In this document: positions 1 to 11,500 of the stretch, one piece after another | How the letters are laid out: each line of letters opens with the position of its first letter | How positions within the stretch are numbered: the stretch's first letter is position 1 | DNA from: Diplosphaera chodatii | Taxonomy: Eukaryota; Chlorophyta; Trebouxiophyceae; Prasiolales; Stichococcaceae | Assembly: GCA_032358165.1 (NCBI GenBank) | Contig: JAALGY010000030.1 | Span: forward strand, 372,001-436,000 | Direction: 5' to 3' | Length of the DNA stretch: 64,000 nt | Position numbers and translations under genes: made by a program | Notes under the pieces: generated by a model | Database searches by the model: none | Told to the model about the DNA's origin: nothing | Seen by the model: only the letters and a program-made list of their open reading frames with translations

Positions 1-797
1 ACACTCACCTCTGCTTTGCTGCAGATCAGGTTAATACAGTCAAAACATGCACAACGATGACAGAGCAGCTTGCATACATGTTGGTTCAGCATGCGCTGCT
101 GCTGCTTGTACGAAGGCTCAGTGCCTACTATCAGGATTAGCAACCGCCAACCTGAAGGTGATTCAACCTGATGGCTTATCACAACTCTTGCATGGCCGCA
201 AGCATGATCTGAAACCGCACTGCGATGCTGACAGCAGACATGGTCTTGTAGGGGTGTAGCGTGGCAAGGCAACACATCACGTGATCATCCAATGGGGTCC
301 AATCTGTCGTACCAACTGCCTAGAGTGTCACGATATCACGCCTGCATCGACACGGCACAGACTGCAGGCGTTGTCCGTGAATTATAGACGGCCTCCCGCT
401 CGGACAAAGATACATGCGCTGATCAACGTCGGATGCAAATGGTGTAGGCTGACGATAGCGGCAAGCCAAAACAGTTCGTCGATGGTCCCGTAAGACTCTG
501 TTGCGACACGGACTCCGCATCGCACGGTACCTGGAGCCCGACAGCTGGCCGCTGAGCAGCCAGAATCAGCAAGTTCGTCTGCACACGCACGTTCAAGATG
601 CAGGCTTGGGCCAGGTGTGTCAGCACTTTTCAGCCATGTTCATCTGCGCTCTGCCCGTCTTAGTGGTTTCAAAAGCACGTGCACGGATGCATGGGTCAAG
701 GATGATAGAACTATTCCCCTTGCATGTGTCAGCATGGTGCCAGATCGGCCCCATGCAGACGTCGGCTGCTCGCGTGTTGAAGCTGCATGCCGACAGT
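1..797. other. Upstream region of the NLR gene, no gene recognised
   Basis: No exon with a recognisable domain or good splice context was seen on either strand. The open frame of the TIR exon extends upstream to about 501 without a stop, but that part has no TIR-like or other recognisable content. It is probably 5' UTR or promoter, with a possible in-frame ATG at 753. Confidence 0.4.
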
Positions 798-3700
798 ATG
801 TCGTTCTGCAGCAGGGCACCGGGGCAAGCCAGCGGCAAATCCTACGACGTGTTCATCAGCCACGCTGGCCAGCAGAAAGCGACCTTTGCGGGGTGGCTGC
901 AGCGGGAGCTGGGACGCCATGGCGTCTGCGCCTTCCTGGATGATACCAGCTTGCGCTTGGGCGATGCGGCGGATGTGGAGATGGAGGCAGCTCTGCGCGG
1001 CTGCAGCATCGTAGTGCTCGTTCTGACGCTCGAATTCCTGCGGAGCAGCTACTGCATAAAGGAGCTGCACTGGGCGCTGCACCCTGATCAGCTGCACCCG
1101 CCATTGCTGCAGAAGGCCGCCGGGCGGCAGTCGGCAGCGGGCAGCTCACCGAAAAAGCAATCCCAGCGGCAGACAAATGCACAGCAGCGCTGCAAAGCTC
1201 CCACATTGCTGCCAGTGTTCTACCACACCAGCGACCTTGATGCACTGCAGCATGAAATTGAGCAGCAGACTGCTGAGGCTTGCAGCAAAGGCGCATCGTC
1301 AGCAGAGCTGCAGCGGCTGCAGCAGGCCAGCTCTGATCTCGCAGCAGTGCTCAGGATCACCGGTGACCGGCAGGACATGCATGGGAAGTGAGTATGCCTA
1401 CGACTAGTAAGCATGCACGGCATCACGAAGATGCCGACTGTCAGTCATATCCTGTATGTGCTCCATGGGTAACCTGCTGGATGCACGATTTTTGTTGTGC
1501 ATGTACAGTACCTGCATGCCTATTTGCCCTGCCACTGCACCGTTCAGAAGGTGCGCAACCCTAAATGCAGGCTGGACCGTGAGCACGTTGATGCCATTGT
1601 TGCGGAGGCGCTACGGCGCCTGGACCGACCGAAGTTTGAAGCGCCCAAATACGCTGTGGACTTGGAAGCACGGGTGAAGGTGCGGTATTTTAGATTGATG
1701 CCGCCAATCAACTACAAAGTGCTGCCTATCTCCAACAAGGCAGCAGTGGCAATGCAGCTGTATGATTTTCACTTGCATCCTCGGTTGATCTCATGTTACT
1801 ACACTACTGCAGCAGGCTTGCACAGAACTGTGCGCCATGCATGCTCGCAGGCGCTGCTCCCGTTGCTCCAGCCAGACCAACCGGGCGATGTGCGTGTGCT
1901 CAGCCTCTATGGAATGGGCGGCATTGGGAAGACCACGCTCGCCAAGGCGTTGTATAGCCACCTCAGCAGCAGCACCCTGCGCTTCAACACCCGTGTGTTT
2001 CTTGAAGTGGGGCAGAAGGTGCCCTTGGAGGCAAAGCAGCAACGGCTGCTCCAGCTGCTGACATACAGTCCCACACTGGAACTAGCCGGCAGCTCGGCTG
2101 AGCTGCAGCAGCGGCTGATGCTGTGCACCATGCATGGTGGCCCGCTGCTGCTGGCGCTTGACGACATCTGGACGGTGCCACAGCGAAATGCGCTGCTGCC
2201 GGACCTTGGGGCGCTGCCGAGTGGCAGCCGCGTCATCCTCACCGGCCGCGACAGGAGCAAATTGTTCGACGATGACATCCAGACTGGTTGTGCGGCACGT
2301 CCCATCGAGGGTCTGGCGACGGCTGAGGCAGAGCAGCTGCTGTGCAAGCATGCCTTCAGCCAAGACACGGCGCTATTGGGGTATGCCACAGCTGTGCAGC
2401 AGGCTCTGGAAGTGTGTGCTGGGCTTCCACTTGCGCTGCAAGTCGTGGGCGCTGGCATGCGTAGCTGCACGCCTACCGAGGCTGAGGTAGGGTGCCTTGT
2501 CAAGTTCACAGATGCACATGTCCTGCCGTCCAGCCTTGCTGAAGAAAATACTGCACCAAGCCGCAATGGAGCTCACGTCTCTCACGCTGTGCAGGCTGTC
2601 CAGGATGGGTTCAGGCATGTGCTTGCACACACCGACGACATGGGGCCTGCTGATGCCGAAGGGAACCCTTTGAATGTCCTGACGCTCCTGAGAAAGAGCT
2701 ACGACAATCTGCCATCAGACAAGCACAGGTGGGCTGCACAGTTTCTGAACACCTCTGGCAACTCCACCCGCCGGCCATACGTCCGAATGTGGAGCACCTC
2801 CGCTCAGCCTGGGCAGCCATAGCACTCATACTGTGCAGCAGGCGCCCAGCGTCAATGTGCTGATGTTGTTGCCGCAGGGGTCTGTTTCTGGATGCCGCGC
2901 TGCTCATGCGCGGTCACCCTCGGGAAAATCTCCTGGACACCTGGGCTGGCATCCTGCAGCAACAGGAAGAGGAGGATGGCGTGCTGCGCCCTTCCTCGTT
3001 GAAGCTGCTGCGGCGCTTGGCTGAGAAGCTGTGGAGTGACTGCGCAGCTGCCACGCTCATCACCTGCCGCACCATCGAGAAGGAATACTATAGCAGGTGG
3101 CCAATGTTCATGAAGTGTACTGACAGCACTGCAGCGCTCCAAGCTTGCAGCCTCGACGTTGCTTGTTTTGGTCGTCCCCTTCTGCTGGGCATTTGTATGA
3201 AGCACAGTGCGAGTGCTGCAGGGTTGAGGTGCACGACTGCATGGTGGAGATGGCAGAGTCCGTTCAACAGCATGGACCTGAAAACTGGTCCCTGAGCAGC
3301 CTGACCCTCCAGACCCGACTTCCAAAGGTGCCAGAGCAACAGCTGATGAATGAGCACGTGTGTGCTTGCTCTGAGGTGCCGTGGTCAACAATAGTGTTAT
3401 TGCAGAGGCAACCACATCAATAAGTTTATATACGTTTTATGTTTTTTTTTCCCGTGCTTCATCAGCTGTATCCAGCATGTCAGCAGCGCGTGCTTGTGTG
3501 TCAGCAGGTCACAGATCCAAGGGCTCAGGCATCACGGCTGCGGTGCGGGCTGCCGGGCGCCTCAGGCGTGCCACCCTGGATACTCAGCCAACTGCTGGAC
3601 CACTACCCGCAATGCCAGCTGGTGGCTGTGGACCTGCCGCTCGGCAGTGTTGCAGCGCCTTCAGCCCCGCTCGGCATGCCTGAACAGCTGCTGTACCTGC

Positions 3701-5073
3701 GGCTGGCATCCGTGCCGCAGCAGTGGGCGCTGGGTGAGCAGCTGGTGGTGCTGGACGTGCCTGGCACCAGCGCCTGCGGCTTCGACCTGCCGGCCAGCAT
3801 CACGGGGTGCAGCAGCCTGCGGCGCCTCAGGCTGTTTGGGCAGCCGCTGCGCTCGCTGCCGCACAGCATGGGCAGCCTCAGTCAACTGGATGCGTTGCTG
3901 CTAAGAAACTGCAGCAGCTTGCCAGGCCTGCCCGACAGCTTCAGCTGCCTGCGTCAGCTGCGCACCCTGGACCTGGCCGGCTGTGGTGGTATCAGTGCAC
4001 TGCCAGCCAACATTGGCAGCCTTTCCATGTTGACGGTGCTCGACATAAGTTCCTGTACCAAGCTGCAGCGGCTGCCAGACAGCATCAGCAGCCTGGTCAA
4101 GTTGCGCAGGCTGGGCGTCCGAGGCTGCTTGCTGCTCGAGCAGCTGCCGGGCAGCAGCGGCTGCCTCTCCAGCTTGAAGTGGCTGGACCTCGGCAAGTGC
4201 GCTGCGCTGAGGCGGCTGCCTGACAGCATCAGCCGCCTGACCAGCTTGGACACACTCTACGTTGACTACTGCCCAGCGCTGACGGAATTGCCACACCACA
4301 TTGGCCACCTGATTAGTTTGGAGGCGTTGGACGCCGGGTACTGTCCGGCCCGGACGCGGCTGCCAGCCAGCATCACCAGCCTGTTTAGGCTGCAGACATT
4401 GTCCATTGCCGCGGACGCCGACGAAGGCTCCGCGCTGCAGGCATTGCCAGACAGCATTGGCAACCTCTGCAGCCTGCAGGCACTGTGCATAGGCGGCTGC
4501 TCGGTGCTGCAGCCGCTGCCGGACAGCATCAGCAGCCTAGCAAGCCTGGAGTCGCTGAATTGCACCAACTGCAGAGCTTGGCAGCATCTGCCAGACACCA
4601 TCAGCAACCTGTCAAAGCTGACAGAGCTCAATGTGAGCTGGTGCGACGGCCTTACAACATTGCCGGACGCCATCAGCAGCCTCTCCCAACTGGAAAGGCT
4701 GGACATCAGCGGCTGCATGGCGCTGCAGCGGCTGCCAGATGCCATTGGAAGTCTTCGCAACTTGAAGGCGCTGCATGCCAGCTGGTGCATAGCGCTGCAG
4801 CAGCTGCCGGCCAGCATTGGCAGCCTCTCCAGCCTGATCATGCTTGACGCCAGCCACTGCGCATCGCTGCGGCTGCCAGAAAGCATTGGTAACATCCCCA
4901 GCTTGAGAACGCTGGACATCAGCAACTCAGCAACGGCGCTGACAGAGCTACCTATCAGCATTGGCATTTTGCTCAGTCTTCAGGAGTTGGAGGTCAGAGC
5001 AGTACAGCAGTCGGAGGAACTACAGCACGGGCCCACGGGTCAGGCGCAGCTGCTGATGCTCTACACTCCTTGA
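798..5073 (+). CDS. TIR-NB-ARC-LRR (TNL-type NLR) receptor, seven exons
   Basis: Exons read as 798-1387, 1571-1679, 1851-2486, 2595-2728, 2878-3096, 3222-3327 and 3466-5073. All junctions are GT-AG with matching phase and give 1,133 aa. The TIR domain follows the start (SYDVFISHAGQQ) and has SSYCIKEL, whose Glu sits where plant TIR NADases carry the catalytic residue, then LLPVFYH after a Gln/Ser-rich insert. NB-ARC motifs occur in order: P-loop GMGGIGKTT (about 1911-1937), kinase-2 LLLALDDIW, RNBS-B SRVILTGRD, GLPLAL, TNL-like RNBS-D GLFLDAALL, and an MHD motif in the form VHD (3229-3237). Seventeen LRRs follow. Known TNLs are cytoplasmic immune receptors acting through TIR NADase activity; that role is inferred here. 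The start at 798 places TIR near the N terminus; 753 is an alternative. No break was seen. Confidence 0.9.
3788..4995 (+). repeat. 17 tandem leucine-rich repeats of the NLR
   Basis: Units of about 24 codons follow the pattern LPxSIxxLxxLxxLxVxxC, as in plant NLR and plant-type intracellular LRR proteins. Most are encoded in frame without gaps; the ninth has a four-residue insertion (AADADEGSALQA). Codons are similar between units, so the opposite strand also shows a long open frame, which is a shadow. All 17 lie in the single last exon, which could favour unequal recombination. Confidence 0.9.
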
Positions 5074-5238
5074 GTCTGCAGTTTCTTTGCAGGTGCAGTC
5101 TGAGCCTGCGCACAAGTAGATGCTGCTAAGCAGCTGTCGGTGGATGTCGGTTCTTTGTATGCCTGTTAATGCAATCGATTGCATGTCGTTGTCTACGTCC
5201 TGCTGGGTTGATGCCGCTTTGGCAAGCGCTTGACAAGG

Positions 5239-7140
5239 CTAGGAATGTTGTGTAAGGTGCCAGAAGTACCAATGGCTAGTCAGCCACACTCTTACTGGCG
5301 GAACCATGGCAACCATCTGCCCCACGACGTTCGTGTCGCCGAGCACAGCGCCGATCTCTCGCACGTGCTCCCGCAGCACAGGGTAGTAGCGCCCGTCAAA
5401 GCAGGGTCTGTCCGGCTTGTAGGTGGAGGCTATGGCCGAGGCCGCGGCTGCCGCCAGGTGCCTATCCTTGGCACTCAGCAGCTTGCACAGCTGCCCGATG
5501 ATATCCCTCCCCCGTGCGAACCTGTCGAGCTTTGGTACCACCCTGCCTGCGACGTAGGTGAGCAGGGCATCGCAAGGTGCCTTCTCGGGGTGCGCATGGA
5601 TGAAGTCAAGCGGGGCTGCCTCCTCACTCTTTTGGTGGTTGTGCGTGCTGTACTGTGTCGGAAGAGCCTCTGCCGAAATGCTGATCTATCGGGGTCCGCC
5701 ATCCCCTGATGCCAGTTCGCTGGCGGCAATGTGCGTCAGAGTCACCTTGAGCTGTCATTATGGTTGGACAGCAACATCAGGCTGCGGCAATGACCTTCAA
5801 ATGACCGAATGCAGACAGACAAAAGGTACTGAGCCATAAGTCGCTTGGCAGGCATGCAATATCCTGCGAATGTGATCACGCACGCGGCTGAACGCATGAT
5901 GTGCAAGATGTACGTCCGCTTCGAGTCATCATCCAAAGCTCCAGGGCGTGTAGCAGATCCTTAGGTAATCTCCAGCTATGACCACCTGAGCACTTCGTGT
6001 CAGGCCTGTACACGCCGGGTAAAGCCAACAGCTATTGCATGTTGCTAGCAGAACTGCATTTCACCATCGTCAGACCCTGTCTCTGATCCTCTTTTCGAAT
6101 CGATGTCTGTTTGCCTTGCTAACTGTGTCTGCACCTACCCCCTCACCTTGGGTACGCAAACACAGCGGCAGCATCACTCTGCAATCGGCTGAAACTCTGG
6201 CAAGCATTGCCTGGCATAAGCAACAGCATCAGCTTGCAGCAGGTGTGTCCTAGCTGTGCGCCAGGCAGTCCGCTGCTGGGCGTGCGCGGGGCTGGCATCC
6301 ACTGCACGGCAGCACATCGCATGCCGTGTGCGCCGTGGCGCTCGCCGCTCAGCAGTGCAAGGTGACATAGCCTGCGGGATGCCGCCACTGCTGCGGGGCA
6401 CAGCCAGGGCGCTGACGCTGAGGTGGCTATCACAGCTGGTGCATCCACGCTTCACAGTATGGTGGTCATGGCCTATGCTCCGCCGGTTTCCTTCAGCCAA
6501 AGCCGGCAGAATAGCATATATTGCCAGAACTGCAATCCGTCTATCTCTGTCTGTGGCATCCGAGGACCGCCAGAGCTGGTGGCTCGTGCCATGCTGAGCT
6601 GCGCTCAACGAGACTGCTGCTGCTCGCATGGCCTCCGCACTCCGCTGCGCTACAGCTCTGCATGCACAGCCACATGCAGTCAGCACCCAGGAGGCAGCAA
6701 GATGCACATGCCTGCACATCTGCGACCCAGTGTTGAGTTCGCCAGGACACTGCAGCGGCACAATGCTGCGCCCAATGGCCAGGATGCACTTGCTGACCCT
6801 GCAAGCCGGTGGTATTCCTCCACTTCTGACGCGCCAGCTTGCGCACATCCGACCGTGTGTAAGAGTAGGGTGGTGCATGCTTCTGCAGGCCCGCCACGTC
6901 CTCCTCGCTCAGCCTGCAGGGCTGTGTCGCCAGCTTGGAGCGAGCCGCATGGGGTGGAGCTCATGTGCCGCCCATGGTACATGCTGTAGGGATTGCACTG
7001 CTGCCGCTGACACCCTTGATGGTGCAAGATTGAGCACGCACCTGTACAGCTCCACCGCCGATCCAAGGCCGCTGAATCCGTACCTCTCAGTCAGTGCCTG
7101 CAAGATGCAGCAGGCCCACCACGTTGTTCCTAAGTATGCT
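5239..7140 (-). CDS. Unassigned minus-strand exons, perhaps the 3' part of the F-box-like gene
   Basis: Several stretches look like exons but could not be joined with certainty. At about 5300-5625 there is a long helical segment containing LLTYVAGRVVPKLDRFARG and DIIGQLCKLLSAKDRHLAAA, open to a TAG at 5239. At about 5870-5930 there is DDDSKRTYILHIMRSAACVI. At about 6795-6905 there is PPYSYTRSDVRKLARQKWR, and at about 7040-7110 ALTERYGFSGLGSAVELYR. They share strand and spacing with the F-box-like exon upstream, so one gene is the simplest reading. No domain was recognised. The region 5940-6500 holds nothing I can support. Confidence 0.3.
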
Positions 7141-7474
7141 CATTTGTCAGAGTACTCCCTGCCCTGCAGTTGCTTGCAGCGTACATAGCTGGCGGCATGC
7201 AGGCAGTAGGCAGGCTGATCATTGCCACAAGCACATGCCAGACATGCCACGACATGATCGCGCACCACAAGAATCGCGATCTGTGGGCAGCTGCGGCTGC
7301 GGAGCGGCACATACTTTGCAATGTCACTCCTTGTGCCTGACACAATAACCAACATGTCTTGTGGCCTGACGACAAGTAGGAGTGCGCAGCTTGATGGCAG
7401 ATTGGTGTGTCAGCTCTCAAGTCATTGGCACCTGGTCACCTGTGTGCAAACACCTGACTGCGTCGTCCAGCACA

Positions 7475-7958
7475 ATGGCGGTCGCAGACCAAGGGTACAT
7501 CTCAAAGCATTTCCTGCAATAGATACTGGCTTCCGCGAATCTCATGCCCTGCAGTCAAGCCGCCCGGCCTGTTGAACACGAACGTAAACCGTGACGCAGA
7601 GACAGATGCATGTTCACTTGCTGTGATCCGTGTACTTCTGCACCTGATGGAGGCGCTGCGCGTCATCATACCAGCGACGCTGCTCTCCGACATCCTCGGA
7701 GTCAGGAGCATGCGCATCATGCCACCTGCTCATGTCTGCTGGCCGCAGTGCCGTCCAGGCCGCCCCGGCAGCCTCATTCAGGGCGCGGCAAGTGCACGTA
7801 GCGGCTGCGATGTCGCGTGCAACAGAGTCTGCATCGCACAGCAGCTCGGTGCGCGCCAGCTGCTCCATCACGAGCTCCCATACATGTGTGGGGATTGATT
7901 CCGCTGTATGAGAGCCCCGTGAACACCATGCCATTGCATCGCATGCGCTCATGGACAT
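7475..7958 (-). CDS. F-box-like protein, 5' exons
   Basis: The exon at about 7644-7958 starts at an ATG (7958; a second in-frame ATG is at 7934). It encodes SIPTHVWELVMEQLARTELL followed about ten residues later by ARDIAAATCTCRALNEAA, which fits the F-box pattern (LPxxVWxxILxxL, then a Cys/Arg-rich helix) common in plants and algae. The donor is CAG|GTGCAG near 7643. A following exon near 7475-7540 encodes MYPWSATAIVLDDAV. F-box proteins recruit substrates to SCF ubiquitin ligases through SKP1. The substrate-binding part is not identified and may be the minus-strand exons further down. Start and exon order are tentative. Confidence 0.45.
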
Positions 7959-8539
7959 CTGAGAGCCTGTCACAGAAGTGAATGAAGTGCCCCTTGCTGC
8001 CTGCATGTTGCCTTGGACTGCTAGGGAGGGTCAGCAGTCGTAAACGACTCAGTATATTGCCACAGTCATGGTTTGATGGTTGCCAGCGACACACAGCTTG
8101 ACGTGCTGTGGTCTACATGCCAAGTAAAGTTCAGTACCGGCTGCAGTACCCCATTCTGACAGCTGATCACTGTGCAAGCCGAGTGACAAGCCGTGCAGGT
8201 TGCTCGGACTCTACGTACATCCAAATAGATCTAGCCTCTTGTATATCTGCCACCCATGCTTAGTTGTCCACCCATACTTGCTTGCAGTCAAAGATGCTCA
8301 TGTCGGGAATGCTGACCGGGTGGCGACTCCGGAGCATCACTACATCATATGGCAGATGCCTGCAATTCGCGCACCAAGAAGACGGCGATGCAGCATGTCA
8401 CTCTCGACCAGCGACATCCACCCCAGCTGCTGCTCTACATGTCGGGCCTGCTGACATGTGCGCTACACAGCAGCCTTTACTGTGGCCGGCATGGCGGGGC
8501 GGCAGCCCCAGCTGCCCTGATTCCGTGAGAGAACCGCTG
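7959..8539. other. Region between the F-box-like gene and the permease 3' end
   Basis: No supported gene. It should hold the promoter of the minus-strand F-box-like gene and the 3' UTR of the minus-strand permease. No repeat or structured element stood out. Confidence 0.4.
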
Positions 8540-11500
8540 TCACCGCTGCGGCATGGAGCCAAAGGCGCTGAAGCTGAGGCGGCCGCTGCCGTTGGGCGCC
8601 TCCACGTCCTCGGGGTGCGGCGACCTGGGGCTGTACCCCCCCTCGCTCCCTGCGCCAGCCAACAACCCCATCAGGCACAGCGCCAGCGATTGCTTTGCAT
8701 CGCCTTGACTGACCATGTAACCACCCAAGGCGTGGCAAACACGGAAGTTCGATCACGCCGGACATGAAGCTGCGACATCACACTGCTGTGCAGCAGCCGT
8801 AACAAGTCGCTCTGGGGAGTCCAAGTGAAGTCTGGCCATTGGGCGGCGGGGCTACCTGAGTGCAGGCGGGACTCGCCCTCCTCGGGGATGCTGCCCAGCA
8901 GCGAGTCCAGGTCGGTGTCGGTGGACGTCGCGTACCAGGGCGACGCGGGGCCCTCCTCCTCCTCCTGCACGGCAGCAGCTTTGAGGGGTCTGCATCTGCG
9001 GGAAGAGGGGTGCGTGGCGGGGCATCGCCACCCATCCCCTTAAACTATCTGGTGTTGCTGCAGCACAACGCTTCTCCCAGAACAAGGCAGGAGGCTGTCG
9101 AGATAACGCTGTGTTGGGGGCTGAGCGTACACATGCAGATGTCATGACGTGGGATCCTAGCGGTGAGGCAGAGCGCCCACCTTGTAGTCCTCGGGCGGCA
9201 CCTCCTCCGGCTCCTCGATGGGCGGCGGCTCGATGAGCGTCAGGTGCTCCTCCGCCGCCGCCTCGTACGACAGCAGGCTGTCGTAGAACTTCTCGGGCGA
9301 CGTGTCCACAAACGTCATCCTGCACGGTGACGACCTGCTGTCTCAGCGCTGCATATGACTGGGTTTGGGCGCTGTGCCAGCGGTTGACAGGCGCAAGCAT
9401 GAATGACGCACATAGGGGCACCCAACAGCAGGCTGCTCGAAGCAGCCACTGCAGAGGGGCCCAGAAGCAGGTGGGAAGGCGTGCGCAGCGGCGCACCAGT
9501 TGTTGCGGCGGGCTGCCTGCATGAGCGGGTGCAGCGCCGAGCCCACCAGCATCGCTCCCAATGTCCACACCATGGTCTGCCAGGCAAATGACCACTAATT
9601 AGTCACGCAGACTCACACGAGGTTGCTGCACCTCTTGCCCGTGTGAAATCGTGTCGGCCGAGCAAAGCCTGACATAGACATGCCGAGCCCAGCAGCGCTT
9701 ATGTCAGCGGGACTAGTATAGCAAGGCAGTATAGAGTGCTTCTGTTGAAAAGTACTGCACAGCGGCCGTCCCGCACCTTGTACTGCAGGGTGACGAAGGG
9801 GATGGCGATGATGGTGACCAGCAGCCCCATCGCCGGCAGCAGCATCAGCGCGCACGCCCAGGTCGGCAGCGGCACCTGGTACGGCCTGCAACGTGGGCGG
9901 CGTTACGTGGTGGGAAACGGAGGCTGATGGGTACATAGAAGCCCAAGACAGCATCTTTGGTCGCATTCTTTAGGAGGCCCAAGTTTTTCCAGGAGTAAGC
10001 ACAGGACACCGCCAGTCAGATGGATGAGGTCTGGGTTGCAGGTGTGGGTTGGGGGTTGCAGGTGCACCGTGGGAGGTTGGGCAGCTTGATGCGCAGGTAG
10101 ATGAAGGCTGTGAACTCCACCAGCTGCGCCAGGCAGTAGATGATGTTCTGCACCCCAGGCAACAGCATGGCGTCAGAGCCGCTGCTTCAATATCAGGTCG
10201 CACAGCTGCCGCAAAAGTGAACCAAAAGATGGTTGCCAGCCCAGCGATGCGTGACCACTACTCGTTCTGTGAACTTGGAGACACAACACTGCTGCAGCGC
10301 ACCAGCAGCTCCACAATCGACAGGAAGTCGAATGACACCTGCAGGGCGGCAAGCAATCACATGAGCATATGTGAGGGCTGATGCAGTAGCATGACTATGA
10401 GCACTGCATCTGCATCTGCATCTGCAACTTGCGACCCGTGGCACTTTCTGTGCCCAGCAGCAAGTGCTCCCAACATCACAGCAGCAGGACCGTGTCTCAC
10501 CAGGGCCATGACGCCGACAGAGGAAAGAATGATGGCCAGGGTGGGGGTGCCGTGCTGCGAGCGCCGCGCGAGGGCGGCCGGCAGGAAGCCGCGCTGCGCC
10601 ATGCCCAGCAGCTGGAAGCTGTCGCTGCACATCTCCGCCTGCAACCCTCGGAAGTAGTGCTTGGTGATGACAGCTGCCTGCTGATGCATGGGTCACAACA
10701 AAGACTGCACAATGATCACAGCGCCATGCTCGCTTACTGCCGCTGGACGGTGTCAGCACATGCAGCTCACCTCGAACTGCCCGATCTGGCTGATGGCTGC
10801 GGCGGACACCATCCACCACCCCAGCCAGCTGCCGCCCACCTGCGGTCGGCAAGACACGTGCATGTTCAGGCTCCAAACGTCGGTCATGAGAGGCTTCATG
10901 AGACTGCATCTCACACAGCATCACAGCGCTCACGATCTGGGCGACGCGTGTGAAGTAGCCCAGCTCCCAGTCGGAGGACTCCACCGTGACGCCCAGCCCC
11001 ACCAGCAGCGGGCCCACGTACATGACCACCACCTGCATTTTGGGGCGAGGGGAAAGTCCGACAGATCAGCCCGCCGAGTGTCGCAGCTACTGCCAGCGCA
11101 GGGGCCTCCCAGGGCTTTGCCGTCGCCAGCACACAATGGCAAGCGTCGACACATGTCCATGCTGGTCGCTGTGATTGGTGCGTCACGTGTGCGGGGGCGG
11201 CGCACCAGGGCGACGGCGATGAACAGGGCGCGGGGGAAGGTGCGGCGGGGGTGCGCCACCTCCCCCGCCAGAGTGGACACCGAGTCCCAGTAGTTCAGGT
11301 TCCTGCCGACGGAAGGTCAGACAGAGCTGGTGAAGTGGCGGCGAGCCAGGGTTCTGGACCCGTGGAGGGGCAATCTGTACCCCATAGCATTGGAACGCAA
11401 CCATTCTGGTACCACGAGGATGCTGCAGGGCATGCAGCAGAGCGGCAGGCGGCGCGAGGCGCACCAGAACATGACGTTCAGGAAGGCGCCCCATTTCACG

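Noticed and set aside
1388..1570. Intron 1 of the NLR ending at the AG at 1547
   Set aside because: That acceptor gives the wrong phase; the AG at 1570 restores the frame and joins TIR to the linker before NB-ARC.
4266..4967. Long minus-strand open frame with repeat-like peptide opposite the LRRs
   Set aside because: It is the antisense shadow of the periodic, GC-rich LRR codons; the sense frame carries the LRR consensus and is continuous with NB-ARC.
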